A stretch of 64,000 bases of DNA from Blautia sp. (GTDB taxonomy: Bacteria > Bacillota > Clostridia > Lachnospirales > Lachnospiraceae), in contig JALERH010000028.1 of NCBI GenBank assembly GCA_022764275.1, forward strand, positions 1 through 64,000, written 5' to 3'. Each line of letters starts with the position of its first letter. Within the stretch, counting starts at the first letter, position 1. Positions 41,207 through 51,019 of this stretch are shown here, piece by piece. The translations under genes were made by a program, and so were the position numbers. The notes beneath the pieces are model-generated. The model saw only the letters and a list, made by a program, of their open reading frames with translations, searched no databases and was not told the origin of the DNA.

Positions 41207-41761
41207 ATGGGAAAAATTAAAGTAACAAACTGTGGAGACATTGAAGGATTAAAGGTGATTGAGCCGACTGTTTTCGGGGATTCCAGAGGATATTTTATGG
41301 AAACCTATAATTACAATGATTTTAAGGAAGCGGGAATTGACGTGGAATTTGTCCAGGACAACCAGTCCTGTTCCAGGTACGGTGTTCTGAGAGGCCTTCA
41401 TTTTCAGATCAATTACCCGCAGGACAAGCTTGTCCGTGTGGTAAACGGCGAGGTGTTTGACGTTGCTGTGGATTTGAGAGAAGGCTCCAAAACCTACGGA
41501 AAATGGTTTGGCGTGCTTCTTTCTGCAGAAAATAAAAAACAGTTCTTTATTCCAAAGGGATTTGCACACGGCTTTCTGGTACTGTCCGAGACCGCGGAGT
41601 TTACCTATAAATGTTCTGACTTCTATCATCCAAACGACGAGGGCGGCCTGATCTGGAATGATCCGGATATCGGGGTGGAGTGGCCGATTCCGGAAGGAAT
41701 GGAGCTGATCTTCTCTGACAAGGATCAGAAATGGGGAAGCTTTAAGGAATTCCGAAGATAG
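41207..41761 (+). CDS. rfbC: dTDP-4-dehydrorhamnose 3,5-epimerase
   Basis: GVLRGLHFQ, DVAVDLREGSKTYGKW, FIPKGFAHGFLVLS. Confidence 0.95.
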   Translation: MGKIKVTNCGDIEGLKVIEPTVFGDSRGYFMETYNYNDFKEAGIDVEFVQDNQSCSRYGVLRGLHFQINYPQDKLVRVVNGEVFDVAVDLREGSKTYGKWFGVLLSAENKKQFFIPKGFAHGFLVLSETAEFTYKCSDFYHPNDEGGLIWNDPDIGVEWPIPEGMELIFSDKDQKWGSFKEFRR

Positions 41762-41770
41762 GAGAATGCT

Positions 41771-42586
41771 ATGCTGAAAACGATTCTGGCTCTTCCGGCG
41801 GATGTTTACAAAAACCGCCGGATGGTCATGAAACTGGCCAAAAATGATTTTAAGACCCGATATGCCGGTTCCTATTTCGGAACCTTCTGGGCTTTTGTTC
41901 AGCCGATTGTTACCATTCTGGTGTACTGGTTTGTATTTTCCGTGGGCTTTCGTTCCAATACGGACAGCGTGGGAGTGCCTTTTGTGCTCTATCTGGTTGC
42001 GGGAATCGTTCCGTGGTTCTTCTTTCAGGATTCCCTGATCGGAGGGACGAATTCCCTTATTGAATATAATTATCTCGTAAAGAAAGTCGTCTTTAATATC
42101 AGTGTTCTTCCGGTTGTGAAGATAATTTCTGCCATATTTGTACACGGCTTTTTTGTGTTGTTTACGATTATTCTGTATATGTGTTACGGAAGATTTCCGG
42201 ATCTCTATTATCTGCAGCTCATTTATTACAGTTTTTGCGTATTTGTGCTGGTACTGGGAGTCTGTTATGCTACCTGCTCCATTGTGATCTTTTTCCGGGA
42301 TCTGACCCAGATGATCAACATTGGCCTTCAGGTGGGAGTATGGCTCACTCCAATTATGTGGGTGGCAGAGGATGCCCTGAAAGGACATGCTCTTCTGCAG
42401 AAGATTCTGCAGTTAAATCCCATGTATTATATTGTGTCCGGATATCGGGATTCCCTGATCATGAAACGCTGGTTTTTTGAACGTCCTTTGTGGACCCTTT
42501 ATTTCTGGCTGTTTGCCATTGGCTGTTTCCTTCTTGGAAACTGGATATTCCGGCGTCTTCGTGTTCATTTTGCCGATGTACTGTAA
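41771..42586 (+). CDS. Polysaccharide ABC exporter permease (Wzm/TagG-like)
   Basis: ABC-2 TM topology; DFKTRYAGSYFGTFWAFVQPI. Confidence 0.93.
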   Translation: MLKTILALPADVYKNRRMVMKLAKNDFKTRYAGSYFGTFWAFVQPIVTILVYWFVFSVGFRSNTDSVGVPFVLYLVAGIVPWFFFQDSLIGGTNSLIEYNYLVKKVVFNISVLPVVKIISAIFVHGFFVLFTIILYMCYGRFPDLYYLQLIYYSFCVFVLVLGVCYATCSIVIFFRDLTQMINIGLQVGVWLTPIMWVAEDALKGHALLQKILQLNPMYYIVSGYRDSLIMKRWFFERPLWTLYFWLFAIGCFLLGNWIFRRLRVHFADVL

Positions 42587-42606
42587 GAGGAGAGAAAGGA
42601 AACAAC

Positions 42607-43863
42607 GTGGAAAGTAAAAATGCCATTGAAGTAAAACATTTATCAAAAATGTATAAGCTCTACGACAAGCCCTCTGACCGACTGAAAGAGTCTCTGGGCC
42701 TGACCCGTAAAAAGCGTTATCGGGAGCATTATGCACTGCGGGATATCAACTTTAATATTCACGAGGGAGAATGCGTGGGAATCATCGGAACCAATGGATC
42801 TGGAAAATCCACCATTCTGAAAATCATAACCGGAGTTCTGGCACCTACAGAAGGGGAGGTAAAAGTTAACGGACGTATTTCCGCTCTGCTGGAGCTGGGT
42901 GCAGGATTTAATATGGAATATTCCGGACTGGAAAACGTGTATCTGAACGGTACCATGATCGGTTTTTCAGAAGAGGAGATCGACGCAAGACTGGATGATA
43001 TCCTTGCCTTTGCGGACATCGGTGACTATATCCATCAGCCGGTTAAAATGTATTCCAGCGGTATGTTTGTCCGGCTTGCCTTTGCGGTTGCCATTAACAT
43101 TGACCCGGAAATCCTGATCGTGGATGAGGCGTTGTCCGTGGGAGACGTCTTTTTTCAGGCAAAATGCTATCACAAATTTGAAGAATTTAAACAGCAGGGA
43201 AAGACAATCCTGTTCGTAAGCCATGATCTGGGAAGCGTGTCCAAATACTGTGACCGGGTGATTCTGCTGAATCAGGGTGTCATGCTGGATGAAGGCACAC
43301 CCAAGGCCATGGTGGATATGTACAAGCAGCTTCTGGTTCACCAGGATCCTGTGAAACAGGCTGAAGGAGAGGACAAAAAGCCGGAGGAAAACTGGAGGGA
43401 AGGCTTCCAGGTGAACCCCAATACTCTGGAATACGGGGAAAAACAGGCGGAAATCAAGGATTTTGTCGTGCTGGATGACAAAGGACGTCAGACCAATACC
43501 ATTGAAAAGGGAAGCACTTTCCGAATCAAGATGAAGATACACTTTAACGAAGATATCCAGCAGCCCATTATGGCATACACCTTTAAAAATATACAGGGAA
43601 CGGAGATTACCGGAACCAATACCATGTACGAAGGTGTCACTGTGGAGCATCCGGATGCTGGCAGAGAGTGTGTGGTGACCTTTGAACAGAGGATGGATCT
43701 TCAGGGTGGGGAATATCTTCTGTCCTTTGGATGTACCGGATACAAAGACGGAGATTTTGCTGTATTTCACCGCCTTTATGACGCATGTAACATTACAGTT
43801 GTCTCTTCCAAAAATACGGTGGGCTTTTACGATATGAATTCCAGCGTATCCGTGGAAGAATAA
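42607..43863 (+). CDS. Polysaccharide ABC exporter ATPase with C-terminal Wzt-type domain
   Basis: Walker A GTNGSGKSTI, MYSSGMFVRLAF, IVDEALSVGD; about 140-aa C-terminal beta-sandwich. GTG 42607. Confidence 0.94.
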   Translation: MESKNAIEVKHLSKMYKLYDKPSDRLKESLGLTRKKRYREHYALRDINFNIHEGECVGIIGTNGSGKSTILKIITGVLAPTEGEVKVNGRISALLELGAGFNMEYSGLENVYLNGTMIGFSEEEIDARLDDILAFADIGDYIHQPVKMYSSGMFVRLAFAVAINIDPEILIVDEALSVGDVFFQAKCYHKFEEFKQQGKTILFVSHDLGSVSKYCDRVILLNQGVMLDEGTPKAMVDMYKQLLVHQDPVKQAEGEDKKPEENWREGFQVNPNTLEYGEKQAEIKDFVVLDDKGRQTNTIEKGSTFRIKMKIHFNEDIQQPIMAYTFKNIQGTEITGTNTMYEGVTVEHPDAGRECVVTFEQRMDLQGGEYLLSFGCTGYKDGDFAVFHRLYDACNITVVSSKNTVGFYDMNSSVSVEE

Positions 43864-43875
43864 AAGGAGATTTCC

Positions 43876-44802
43876 ATGCAGGAAAAAATAGGAAATGTTG
43901 TTTTGGATTATGAATATTATCCCGGAGAAGATCTGTACAGCGACGGACCGGTGGAGGAGGAGCTTCTTGAGATTGCGAAAAGTCATAAGGAAGAGGAACT
44001 GAACCAGGTAATTGCGCAGAAGAACAGCTGGCCGGTGCTTTACCATTTTTCCCATATCCGCCAGAACATTCTGGAATGGATCCCCATGACAAAAAAAGAT
44101 AAGGTTCTGGAAATAGGGTCAGGCTGCGGTGCCATCACCGGTGCACTTGCCAGAAAAGCAGGCAGCGTGACCTGTATCGAGCTGTCAAAAATGCGCAGTA
44201 CCATCAATGCATACCGCAACCGGGATTACGAAAATGTAAAGATCATGGTAGGAAATTTCCAGGATATTGAAAAAAATCTGGAAGAGAAATTTGATTATAT
44301 CACCCTGATCGGGGTGTTTGAATATTCGGAGGGGTATATTGGTACTCGCGAGCCCTATGTAGAAATGTTGAAAAGAATCTCCGCACATCTGGCACCCGGT
44401 GGAAAACTGGTGATTGCCATTGAAAACCGCCTGGGCCTGAAATACTGGGCAGGATGTACAGAGGACCATGTGGGGAAATTCTTTGAAGGACTGGAAGGGT
44501 ATCCCGGGACGAAAGGCGTCAAAACCTTTTCCAGGAAAGAACTGCAGAACCTGATTGACCAGGCAGGAAAGTTTCATACTGCCTTTTATTATCCCTATCC
44601 GGATTATAAATTCCCAATGACGATTTATTCAGATAAGAGACTGCCGAAAAAAGGTGAACTGAGGGATAACTTCTGCAACTTTGACCGTGCCAGAATGCAG
44701 CTTTTTGATGAGCCAAAGGTGTATGATTCCCTGGTGGATGCAGGACTGTTTCCTGAATTTTCCAATTCTTTTCTGGTTCTGGTAGAAAAGGAGGAAGTGT
44801 GA
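43876..44802 (+). CDS. Class I SAM-dependent methyltransferase
   Basis: VLEIGSGCGAITGALA (motif I), GGKLVIAIENRLGLKYW. Confidence 0.9.
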   Translation: MQEKIGNVVLDYEYYPGEDLYSDGPVEEELLEIAKSHKEEELNQVIAQKNSWPVLYHFSHIRQNILEWIPMTKKDKVLEIGSGCGAITGALARKAGSVTCIELSKMRSTINAYRNRDYENVKIMVGNFQDIEKNLEEKFDYITLIGVFEYSEGYIGTREPYVEMLKRISAHLAPGGKLVIAIENRLGLKYWAGCTEDHVGKFFEGLEGYPGTKGVKTFSRKELQNLIDQAGKFHTAFYYPYPDYKFPMTIYSDKRLPKKGELRDNFCNFDRARMQLFDEPKVYDSLVDAGLFPEFSNSFLVLVEKEEV

Positions 44803-46052
44803 TGGACGAAATCCTTTACAGCAAATATTCTAATGAGAGAAGCCGAAGCTTTGCCATCCGCACTGACATTCTGGAGGGAAAAGCCGGGTATTATGTAGAG
44901 AAAAAAGCCCTTTATCCGGAAGGAAAGGCTCATGTAGACGAAATTTACCGCTGGTATGAAAAGCTGACCGGGATTTATCAGGAGATTGGCTTTGCCTGCA
45001 ACCGTTGTGAAAAGACAGAAGATGGCGTCCGTCTGGAATACCTGGAAGGACAGACGCTGGAAGAATTTCTGGATGGACTTTTGGAAAAGGGCTGCGTGGA
45101 AGAGGCAAAAGAACGGCTGATGTCATATCTGGAACAGGTCCGCACGCTGTATGACAAAGAGCTGTTTCAGGTAACGGAACATTTTGAAAAGGTTTTTGGC
45201 AGGGAAAAGGCTCCAGAAGGAATGACCTGCGCAGAAATCACCAATATTGATATGGTGTGTGAAAATGTGGTGCTGACTGCGCCGCCAACTGTCCTGGACT
45301 ACGAATGGACCTTTGATTTTCCGGTACCCTGTCAGTTCGTGCTGTACCGGATCATTCACTATTATATCGCCACCCACAGCGCCCGTGAAATTCTAAGCGA
45401 AGAAGCGTTTTGTGAGGCATTTTGCATCACCCGGGAGATGAGGGAATATTTTGACCGGATGGAGAGCCATTTTCAGGAATACCTTACACAGGGGCACATC
45501 CCCATGAGAGAAATGTTTGCATCCATGACACCTGGCGTGGGAAACGAGCAGATGGTGACAGGAGAGCAGCTTCAGATATTCTTTATGACAGACGGAGGAT
45601 ATCAGCCGGAGAATTCGGTAAGTTATCCCATTATGGACAATCATGTTTCCTGTACCGTGAAGCTGCCGGAGGGATGCCCCATGCTGCGCATCGACCCGGG
45701 CAATCATCCCTGTGCGGTTTATCTGGAAAAGGTTCTTTTTGACGGGCAGAAGGCTTCTCTTAAGGATGCTGTGGTTCCGGAAGGTGTGATTACCGGAAAA
45801 TGGGCATACCTTGCCAAAAGTGACCCGAATATCGTAAATCTTCCTGTTCCGGAAGGGGCAAAGGAGTTTCAGGTCTCTCTCCGGGTTTATCCGGGGACAA
45901 AGGAGCTGGTTGCTGCAGCCTGTGATACCGGAAAGGAAAATAAGGTGCTCCGCGCACGAATTTCCAAGGTGCCCAAAGCAGTCTGGAACATGAGAAACAC
46001 AAAGGTCTGGAAGCTGTATAAAAAGTGCCGCAGCAAGGCGGAGAGGAAATAA
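44802..46052 (+). CDS. Kinase-fold (APH/WbdD-kinase-like) protein with C-terminal beta domain
   Basis: YYVEKKAL (beta3 Lys), VRLEYLEGQTLEEFL (hinge), NIDMVCENVV (catalytic loop), VLDYEWTF (metal Asp); TGATG overlap with the methyltransferase. Confidence 0.65.
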   Translation: MDEILYSKYSNERSRSFAIRTDILEGKAGYYVEKKALYPEGKAHVDEIYRWYEKLTGIYQEIGFACNRCEKTEDGVRLEYLEGQTLEEFLDGLLEKGCVEEAKERLMSYLEQVRTLYDKELFQVTEHFEKVFGREKAPEGMTCAEITNIDMVCENVVLTAPPTVLDYEWTFDFPVPCQFVLYRIIHYYIATHSAREILSEEAFCEAFCITREMREYFDRMESHFQEYLTQGHIPMREMFASMTPGVGNEQMVTGEQLQIFFMTDGGYQPENSVSYPIMDNHVSCTVKLPEGCPMLRIDPGNHPCAVYLEKVLFDGQKASLKDAVVPEGVITGKWAYLAKSDPNIVNLPVPEGAKEFQVSLRVYPGTKELVAAACDTGKENKVLRARISKVPKAVWNMRNTKVWKLYKKCRSKAERK

Positions 46053-46055
46053 GAA

Positions 46056-48560
46056 ATGGATGACCATGTTGTGATTTTGGATAGCTGCCATTACAGCGTG
46101 AAGGATAACGGAACCTGCATCCTGACGGGGTGGATGTTTACAGAGGAGGAAGAGCCCTTTGTACAGGTGAGGGCGGACCATATCCCTTTGGAATGCCGGA
46201 TGAAGCGTGTCCCCAGACCGGATGTCCTTGCTGCAAGGAAAGATTTGGATTTTCCCGATGAGAATGCAGGATTTGAGGTGCGGATTCCCAATATGGAGCA
46301 GATTTTTTCCCTGGCAAAAACCTTCCGGGCACGTATTATCTGCGGCAGAGAGAGCTATCCCCTGATTCAGAAGGCGATGGCACAGGTACGGGAGGAATAT
46401 TATGCCGATACTCTGAGACTCTTCATGGAATGTGTGGAAAAAAGAAGGGACAAGGTATATCTCCAGGGGTGCTGTATCAATACGGCCGGAGAACTTCAGA
46501 TACAGGTTCTGGACGGGGAGGGAAGACAGCAGGACGGTGTTTTGGTCACTCCCATACGGAGAGCGGATCTTCCGGAGGCGTTTGGTGTGGAACTGTCCCA
46601 GTGCCATGGTTTTGCCATTGAGATTCCCCGGGAAAAGATTAAAAGCAGATCCATACATCTGGTGCTGTCCAACTGCGTCACAGAAAAAAGGGAAGCCGTC
46701 CTCATGGGAAAATTTGACCGGGAGAATACCCGCCTTGGACGGATGATAAAGGCTATGGGACCGGAAAATAAAGAGAAAAACCGTGCCATGGTGAAAAAAA
46801 TGGGCATTCGCGGATTCGTAGATTATCTGCGGGAAGAAACCGGCTCTTTCACAGATACCTACAGCTATTATGAGAAAAAACACAGAGCAGCCCCAAAAGA
46901 ACTGAGACGTCAGGCAAAAGAAAGTTTTCCGGGCGGACCGAAGTTTTCCATTGTGGTGCCTCTTTACCACACTCCCCAGGACTACCTGAAGCAGCTGATC
47001 GACTCTGTCATTGCACAGAGCTACGGAAACTGGCAGCTCTGCCTGGCAGACGGAAGTGCAGATACTTCCCTGGAGAAATTCATCAACGATCATTATAAAG
47101 GGGAGAATCGGATTTCCTGCCATCATCTGGAGAAAAATCTGGGAATCTCGGAAAATACAAACGCCGCCATTGCCATGGCAGAGGGAGATTATATCGCTTT
47201 TGCGGATCACGATGATCTGCTGACGCCGGATGCCCTGTATCATATAGCACGCACCTGTCAGGAATACCCGGATACAGAGCTGATTTATTCAGACGAAGAC
47301 CTGATCGATGAAAAGGGAAATCCTGTGTATCCTCATTTCAAACCGGATTTTAACCTGGATTATCTCCGGTGTATCAATTATATCTGCCACCTTACCGTGG
47401 TAAAAAAATCTCTGCTTGAGCGTACCGGACTTTTAAGAAAGGAATTTGACGGAGCACAGGATTACGATTTTATCCTGCGGTGTGTGGAACAGACGGAAAA
47501 AATACGCCATATTCCGAGAGTACTGTATCACTGGAGGAGCCATGAAGGCTCCACGGCCGGCAATCAGGAGGAAAAAACCTATGCCATAGAGGCTGGAAGG
47601 AAAGCACTGCAGGAGCATTATGAGCGGCTGGGAATAGAGGCGGAGACCGAATTCACAGGAATGTTCATTGTGTACCGTACGAAGTTCAAAGTGCAGGGGA
47701 ATCCCCTGGTTTCCATCCTGATCCCCAATAAGGATCACTGGAAGGACCTGGAGAAATGTATCACCTCGATACAGGAAAAAAGCACCTGGAAAAATGTGGA
47801 GATTGTGGTGATCGAGAATAACAGTGTGGAAGCAGAGACCTTTACATTTTATGAAAGCCTTAAGAAGCGGTATACCAATGTAAAAGTCGTGACTTATGAG
47901 GGAGAGTTTAATTATTCGGCCATCAATAATTTGGGGGCTTCTCATGCAAAGGGGGATTATTTTCTGCTTCTGAACAATGATACAGAAGTGATCTCTCCGG
48001 ACTGGCTGGAACGAATGCTGGGCTACTGCCAGAGAGAGGACGTGGCCATTACAGGTGCCAGACTGTATTATCCTGACAACACGGTGCAGCATGCCGGCGT
48101 GGTAGTGGGAATGGGTGGCTTTGCAGGACATATTCTGACTGGATTTGGAAAGGATCATTCCGGATATATGGGACGCCTGCGGGCAGCTCAGGACATCAGC
48201 GCTGTGACAGGTGCCTGCCTGATGGTAAAGCGCAGTGTTTTTGAAGAGCTGAACGGACTGGACGAAAAGTTTGCGGTGGCTTTAAATGACGTGGATTTCT
48301 GCCTGCGGGCCAGAGCCCTTGGAAAACTTGTGGTGTATGTGCCGGAAGCAGAGCTTTACCATTATGAATCGAAATCAAGGGGGCTGGAGCAGACGCCGGA
48401 AAAAAAGGAGCGCTTCCAGCGTGAAATCGATCTTTTCCGGGAACGCTATGAAAAGCTTTTGAAAGCAGGAGACCCTTATTATAATCCCAATCTCAGCCTG
48501 GTTCAGGGAGACTGTTCCCTGCGTCTGGCTTATGAGACTGTGAAAGGAAATGAAAAATGA
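46056..48560 (+). CDS. Tandem-domain GT2 glycosyltransferase with N-terminal accessory domain
   Basis: Two GT-A domains: FSIVVPLYHTPQDYL..ADHDDLLTPDALY and VSILIPNKDHWKDL..LLNNDTEVISPDWLERML. Confidence 0.92.
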   Translation: MDDHVVILDSCHYSVKDNGTCILTGWMFTEEEEPFVQVRADHIPLECRMKRVPRPDVLAARKDLDFPDENAGFEVRIPNMEQIFSLAKTFRARIICGRESYPLIQKAMAQVREEYYADTLRLFMECVEKRRDKVYLQGCCINTAGELQIQVLDGEGRQQDGVLVTPIRRADLPEAFGVELSQCHGFAIEIPREKIKSRSIHLVLSNCVTEKREAVLMGKFDRENTRLGRMIKAMGPENKEKNRAMVKKMGIRGFVDYLREETGSFTDTYSYYEKKHRAAPKELRRQAKESFPGGPKFSIVVPLYHTPQDYLKQLIDSVIAQSYGNWQLCLADGSADTSLEKFINDHYKGENRISCHHLEKNLGISENTNAAIAMAEGDYIAFADHDDLLTPDALYHIARTCQEYPDTELIYSDEDLIDEKGNPVYPHFKPDFNLDYLRCINYICHLTVVKKSLLERTGLLRKEFDGAQDYDFILRCVEQTEKIRHIPRVLYHWRSHEGSTAGNQEEKTYAIEAGRKALQEHYERLGIEAETEFTGMFIVYRTKFKVQGNPLVSILIPNKDHWKDLEKCITSIQEKSTWKNVEIVVIENNSVEAETFTFYESLKKRYTNVKVVTYEGEFNYSAINNLGASHAKGDYFLLLNNDTEVISPDWLERMLGYCQREDVAITGARLYYPDNTVQHAGVVVGMGGFAGHILTGFGKDHSGYMGRLRAAQDISAVTGACLMVKRSVFEELNGLDEKFAVALNDVDFCLRARALGKLVVYVPEAELYHYESKSRGLEQTPEKKERFQREIDLFRERYEKLLKAGDPYYNPNLSLVQGDCSLRLAYETVKGNEK

Positions 48561-51004
48561 ATCAGCAATTACTGATAGTAGAAAAAGAACGTTTTTTTCT
48601 GAATGACGGATGTAAATATCTGATCTGCGGAATCATTCCGGATAAATATACGGTGGAGGCGTATCTGGACGGACAGAAGGCTTTGGTTTCCATGGAACGG
48701 ATCATCGCAAAAACAGCGGTGGAGCGTTTTAAGGACGAGGAACTGATGGGCGGTATCCGGGTGGAAGTGCTGGTGACACTGCCTGAAAACCTGGAGAAAT
48801 ACAAAAATCTGGACGTCTTTGCTGTTTTGGAAGGAGACCGCCAGAAGTGGTTCCATGTGAAGGTGCATGATCTTCTTTGCCGTCGCGGAAAGCCGCAGTA
48901 TTTTCTGGAAGAAGAACGGGTGATCCGCAAAGAGAAAAAACTGGTTCTTCAGGGGTGGGCTGCCGCTGAGACTCCGGTGCAGATACGGCTTTTTGACGAG
49001 AAAAAACAGCCGCTTGATGTGCAGATCCGTCGGAACAGCCGCATGGATGTGACAGAAATGTTCCGGGAATGTCCTGTGGAAAAGAATTGTGGCTTTTACG
49101 CTGAGGTGGAGCCGGTGAAAGGGCGGTATCTGTATCTCGTAATGCGTGACAGAAATGGCGCAAAATCCGTTTATAAGGTTGGAATTGGCCCCGGGGAAGT
49201 CCTCCTGGGAAAGGCCTCCAGATACCGGAAAAAGGGAATGGACTATCTCAAAGCGCACGGTGCGAAAGCCCTGACTCAGAAGGTAATCCACAAGCTTACG
49301 GACGTTTCCATGAGACCGATGGAATATTCGGAATGGCTGCCAAAGCATCTGCCCACAAAGTCGGAGCTGGAGAAACAGAGAAAGACAAAATTTTTAAATG
49401 GTCCAAAATTCAGCATCGTGGTACCCCTTTATAAGACCGGCGAAGAGTATCTGAAGGCCCTGATCGAATCTGTGCAGGCCCAGACCTATACAAACTGGGA
49501 GCTTTGCCTGTCCGATGGAAGCGGAGAAAATTCTCCCATCCGGGAACTTCTGGAGAAATATGAACAGCAGGATGCGAGAATCCGGGTCGTCTATCATGAA
49601 GCACCTCTTCGCATTGCGGAAAATACCAACGAAGCCATCCGAATTGCGGCTGGAGATTTTATTGCATTTGCGGATCACGATGATGTGCTGACACCTAACG
49701 CTCTGTATGAGTGCGCAAAGGCGCTGGAGGAGCATCCACAGACAGAGGTCCTTTATACGGACGAAGATAAAATGTCCATCCATGGAAATAAATTTTTCCA
49801 GCCGAATTTCAAACCGGATTTTAACCTGGATCTACTCTGTACAGTGAATTATATCTGTCATCTGTTTGTGGCAAAGCGAGAACTGCTGGATAAAGTGGGA
49901 GTGCTGCGCGCAGAATTTGACGGTGCACAGGACTATGATCTGATCCTTCGCTGTGTGGAGGCTACGGAGAGAATTTATCATATCCCGAAGATTCTTTATC
50001 ACTGGAGAAGCCATGAGGACTCTACGGCAGAGAATCCGGAAAGCAAAATGTACGCTTTTGATGCAGGCGAGCGTGCCGTTCAGGCGCACTTTGACCGGAT
50101 CGGGGTAAAAGCAGAGGTTTATAAAGGAGAATTTCTGGGGCTGTACCGGACACGTTATATCCGGGATTACGATCCTCTGATTTCTATTATTATTCCAAAC
50201 AAGGATCATACGGATGACCTGGAGCGGTGCATAAAGTCCATCGAAGAAAAATCCACGTACCGAAATTTTGAATATATTATCGTGGAGAACAACAGTACAG
50301 AGGAAGCTACCTTTGCTTACTATAAAGAGCTGGAAGCGAAAAATCCAAAAGCACATGTGGTTTACTGGGACAGGGAATTCAATTACTCCGAGATCAATAA
50401 TTTCGGTGCATCCTTCGCAAAGGGTGAATATCTGCTGCTTCTCAACAACGACACGGAAGTGATCAATGAGGACTGGCTGGAGGAAATGCTGGGCTACTGC
50501 ATGCGTGAGGATGTGGGCATCGTAGGCGCCAGACTGTACTATGAGGATGATACCATTCAGCATGCGGGGGTTGTTCTTGGATTCGGCGGCATTGCAGGCC
50601 ATTGTTTTGTCCAGCAGCCGAGAGGAAATACAGGTTACCAGCACCGTATTATCTGCGCACAGGATTACAGTGCTGTGACCGCAGCCTGCCTGATGGTAAA
50701 AAAAGCAGTCTTTGACCAGGTGGGCGGTTTAAGTGCAGACCTTGCAGTGGCATTTAACGATATAGATTTCTGCCTGAAGGTGAGAAATGCCGGCTATCTG
50801 GTGGTGTACAATCCCTATGCTGAGCTTCACCACTATGAGTCAAAATCCAGAGGCCTGGAAAATACACCGGAGAAAAAGGAGCGCTTTAACAAAGAAGTGG
50901 CAACACTGGAGGCGCACTGGCCTGAAATATTCAGCAAACCGGATCCTTACTATAATCCGAACCTCACTCTGAAAAGCCAGGATTTTTCCCTGAAACGGAT
51001 TTAG
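48557..51004 (+). CDS. Tandem-domain GT2 glycosyltransferase (paralog)
   Basis: Same architecture: FSIVVPLYKTGEEYL..ADHDDVLTPNALYE and ISIIIPNKDHTDDL..LLNNDTEVINEDWLEEML. Confidence 0.92.
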   Translation: MNQQLLIVEKERFFLNDGCKYLICGIIPDKYTVEAYLDGQKALVSMERIIAKTAVERFKDEELMGGIRVEVLVTLPENLEKYKNLDVFAVLEGDRQKWFHVKVHDLLCRRGKPQYFLEEERVIRKEKKLVLQGWAAAETPVQIRLFDEKKQPLDVQIRRNSRMDVTEMFRECPVEKNCGFYAEVEPVKGRYLYLVMRDRNGAKSVYKVGIGPGEVLLGKASRYRKKGMDYLKAHGAKALTQKVIHKLTDVSMRPMEYSEWLPKHLPTKSELEKQRKTKFLNGPKFSIVVPLYKTGEEYLKALIESVQAQTYTNWELCLSDGSGENSPIRELLEKYEQQDARIRVVYHEAPLRIAENTNEAIRIAAGDFIAFADHDDVLTPNALYECAKALEEHPQTEVLYTDEDKMSIHGNKFFQPNFKPDFNLDLLCTVNYICHLFVAKRELLDKVGVLRAEFDGAQDYDLILRCVEATERIYHIPKILYHWRSHEDSTAENPESKMYAFDAGERAVQAHFDRIGVKAEVYKGEFLGLYRTRYIRDYDPLISIIIPNKDHTDDLERCIKSIEEKSTYRNFEYIIVENNSTEEATFAYYKELEAKNPKAHVVYWDREFNYSEINNFGASFAKGEYLLLLNNDTEVINEDWLEEMLGYCMREDVGIVGARLYYEDDTIQHAGVVLGFGGIAGHCFVQQPRGNTGYQHRIICAQDYSAVTAACLMVKKAVFDQVGGLSADLAVAFNDIDFCLKVRNAGYLVVYNPYAELHHYESKSRGLENTPEKKERFNKEVATLEAHWPEIFSKPDPYYNPNLTLKSQDFSLKRI

Positions 51005-51019
51005 AAAGAGAAACTGGAA

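Noticed and set aside
41249-42388. 379-aa antisense ORF (-) opposite rfbC/wzm
   Set aside because: No motif support; both plus-strand genes are canonical.
45393-47243. 616-aa antisense ORF (-)
   Set aside because: Lies opposite the well-supported kinase-fold and GT2 genes; no recognisable domain; composition typical of a shadow frame.
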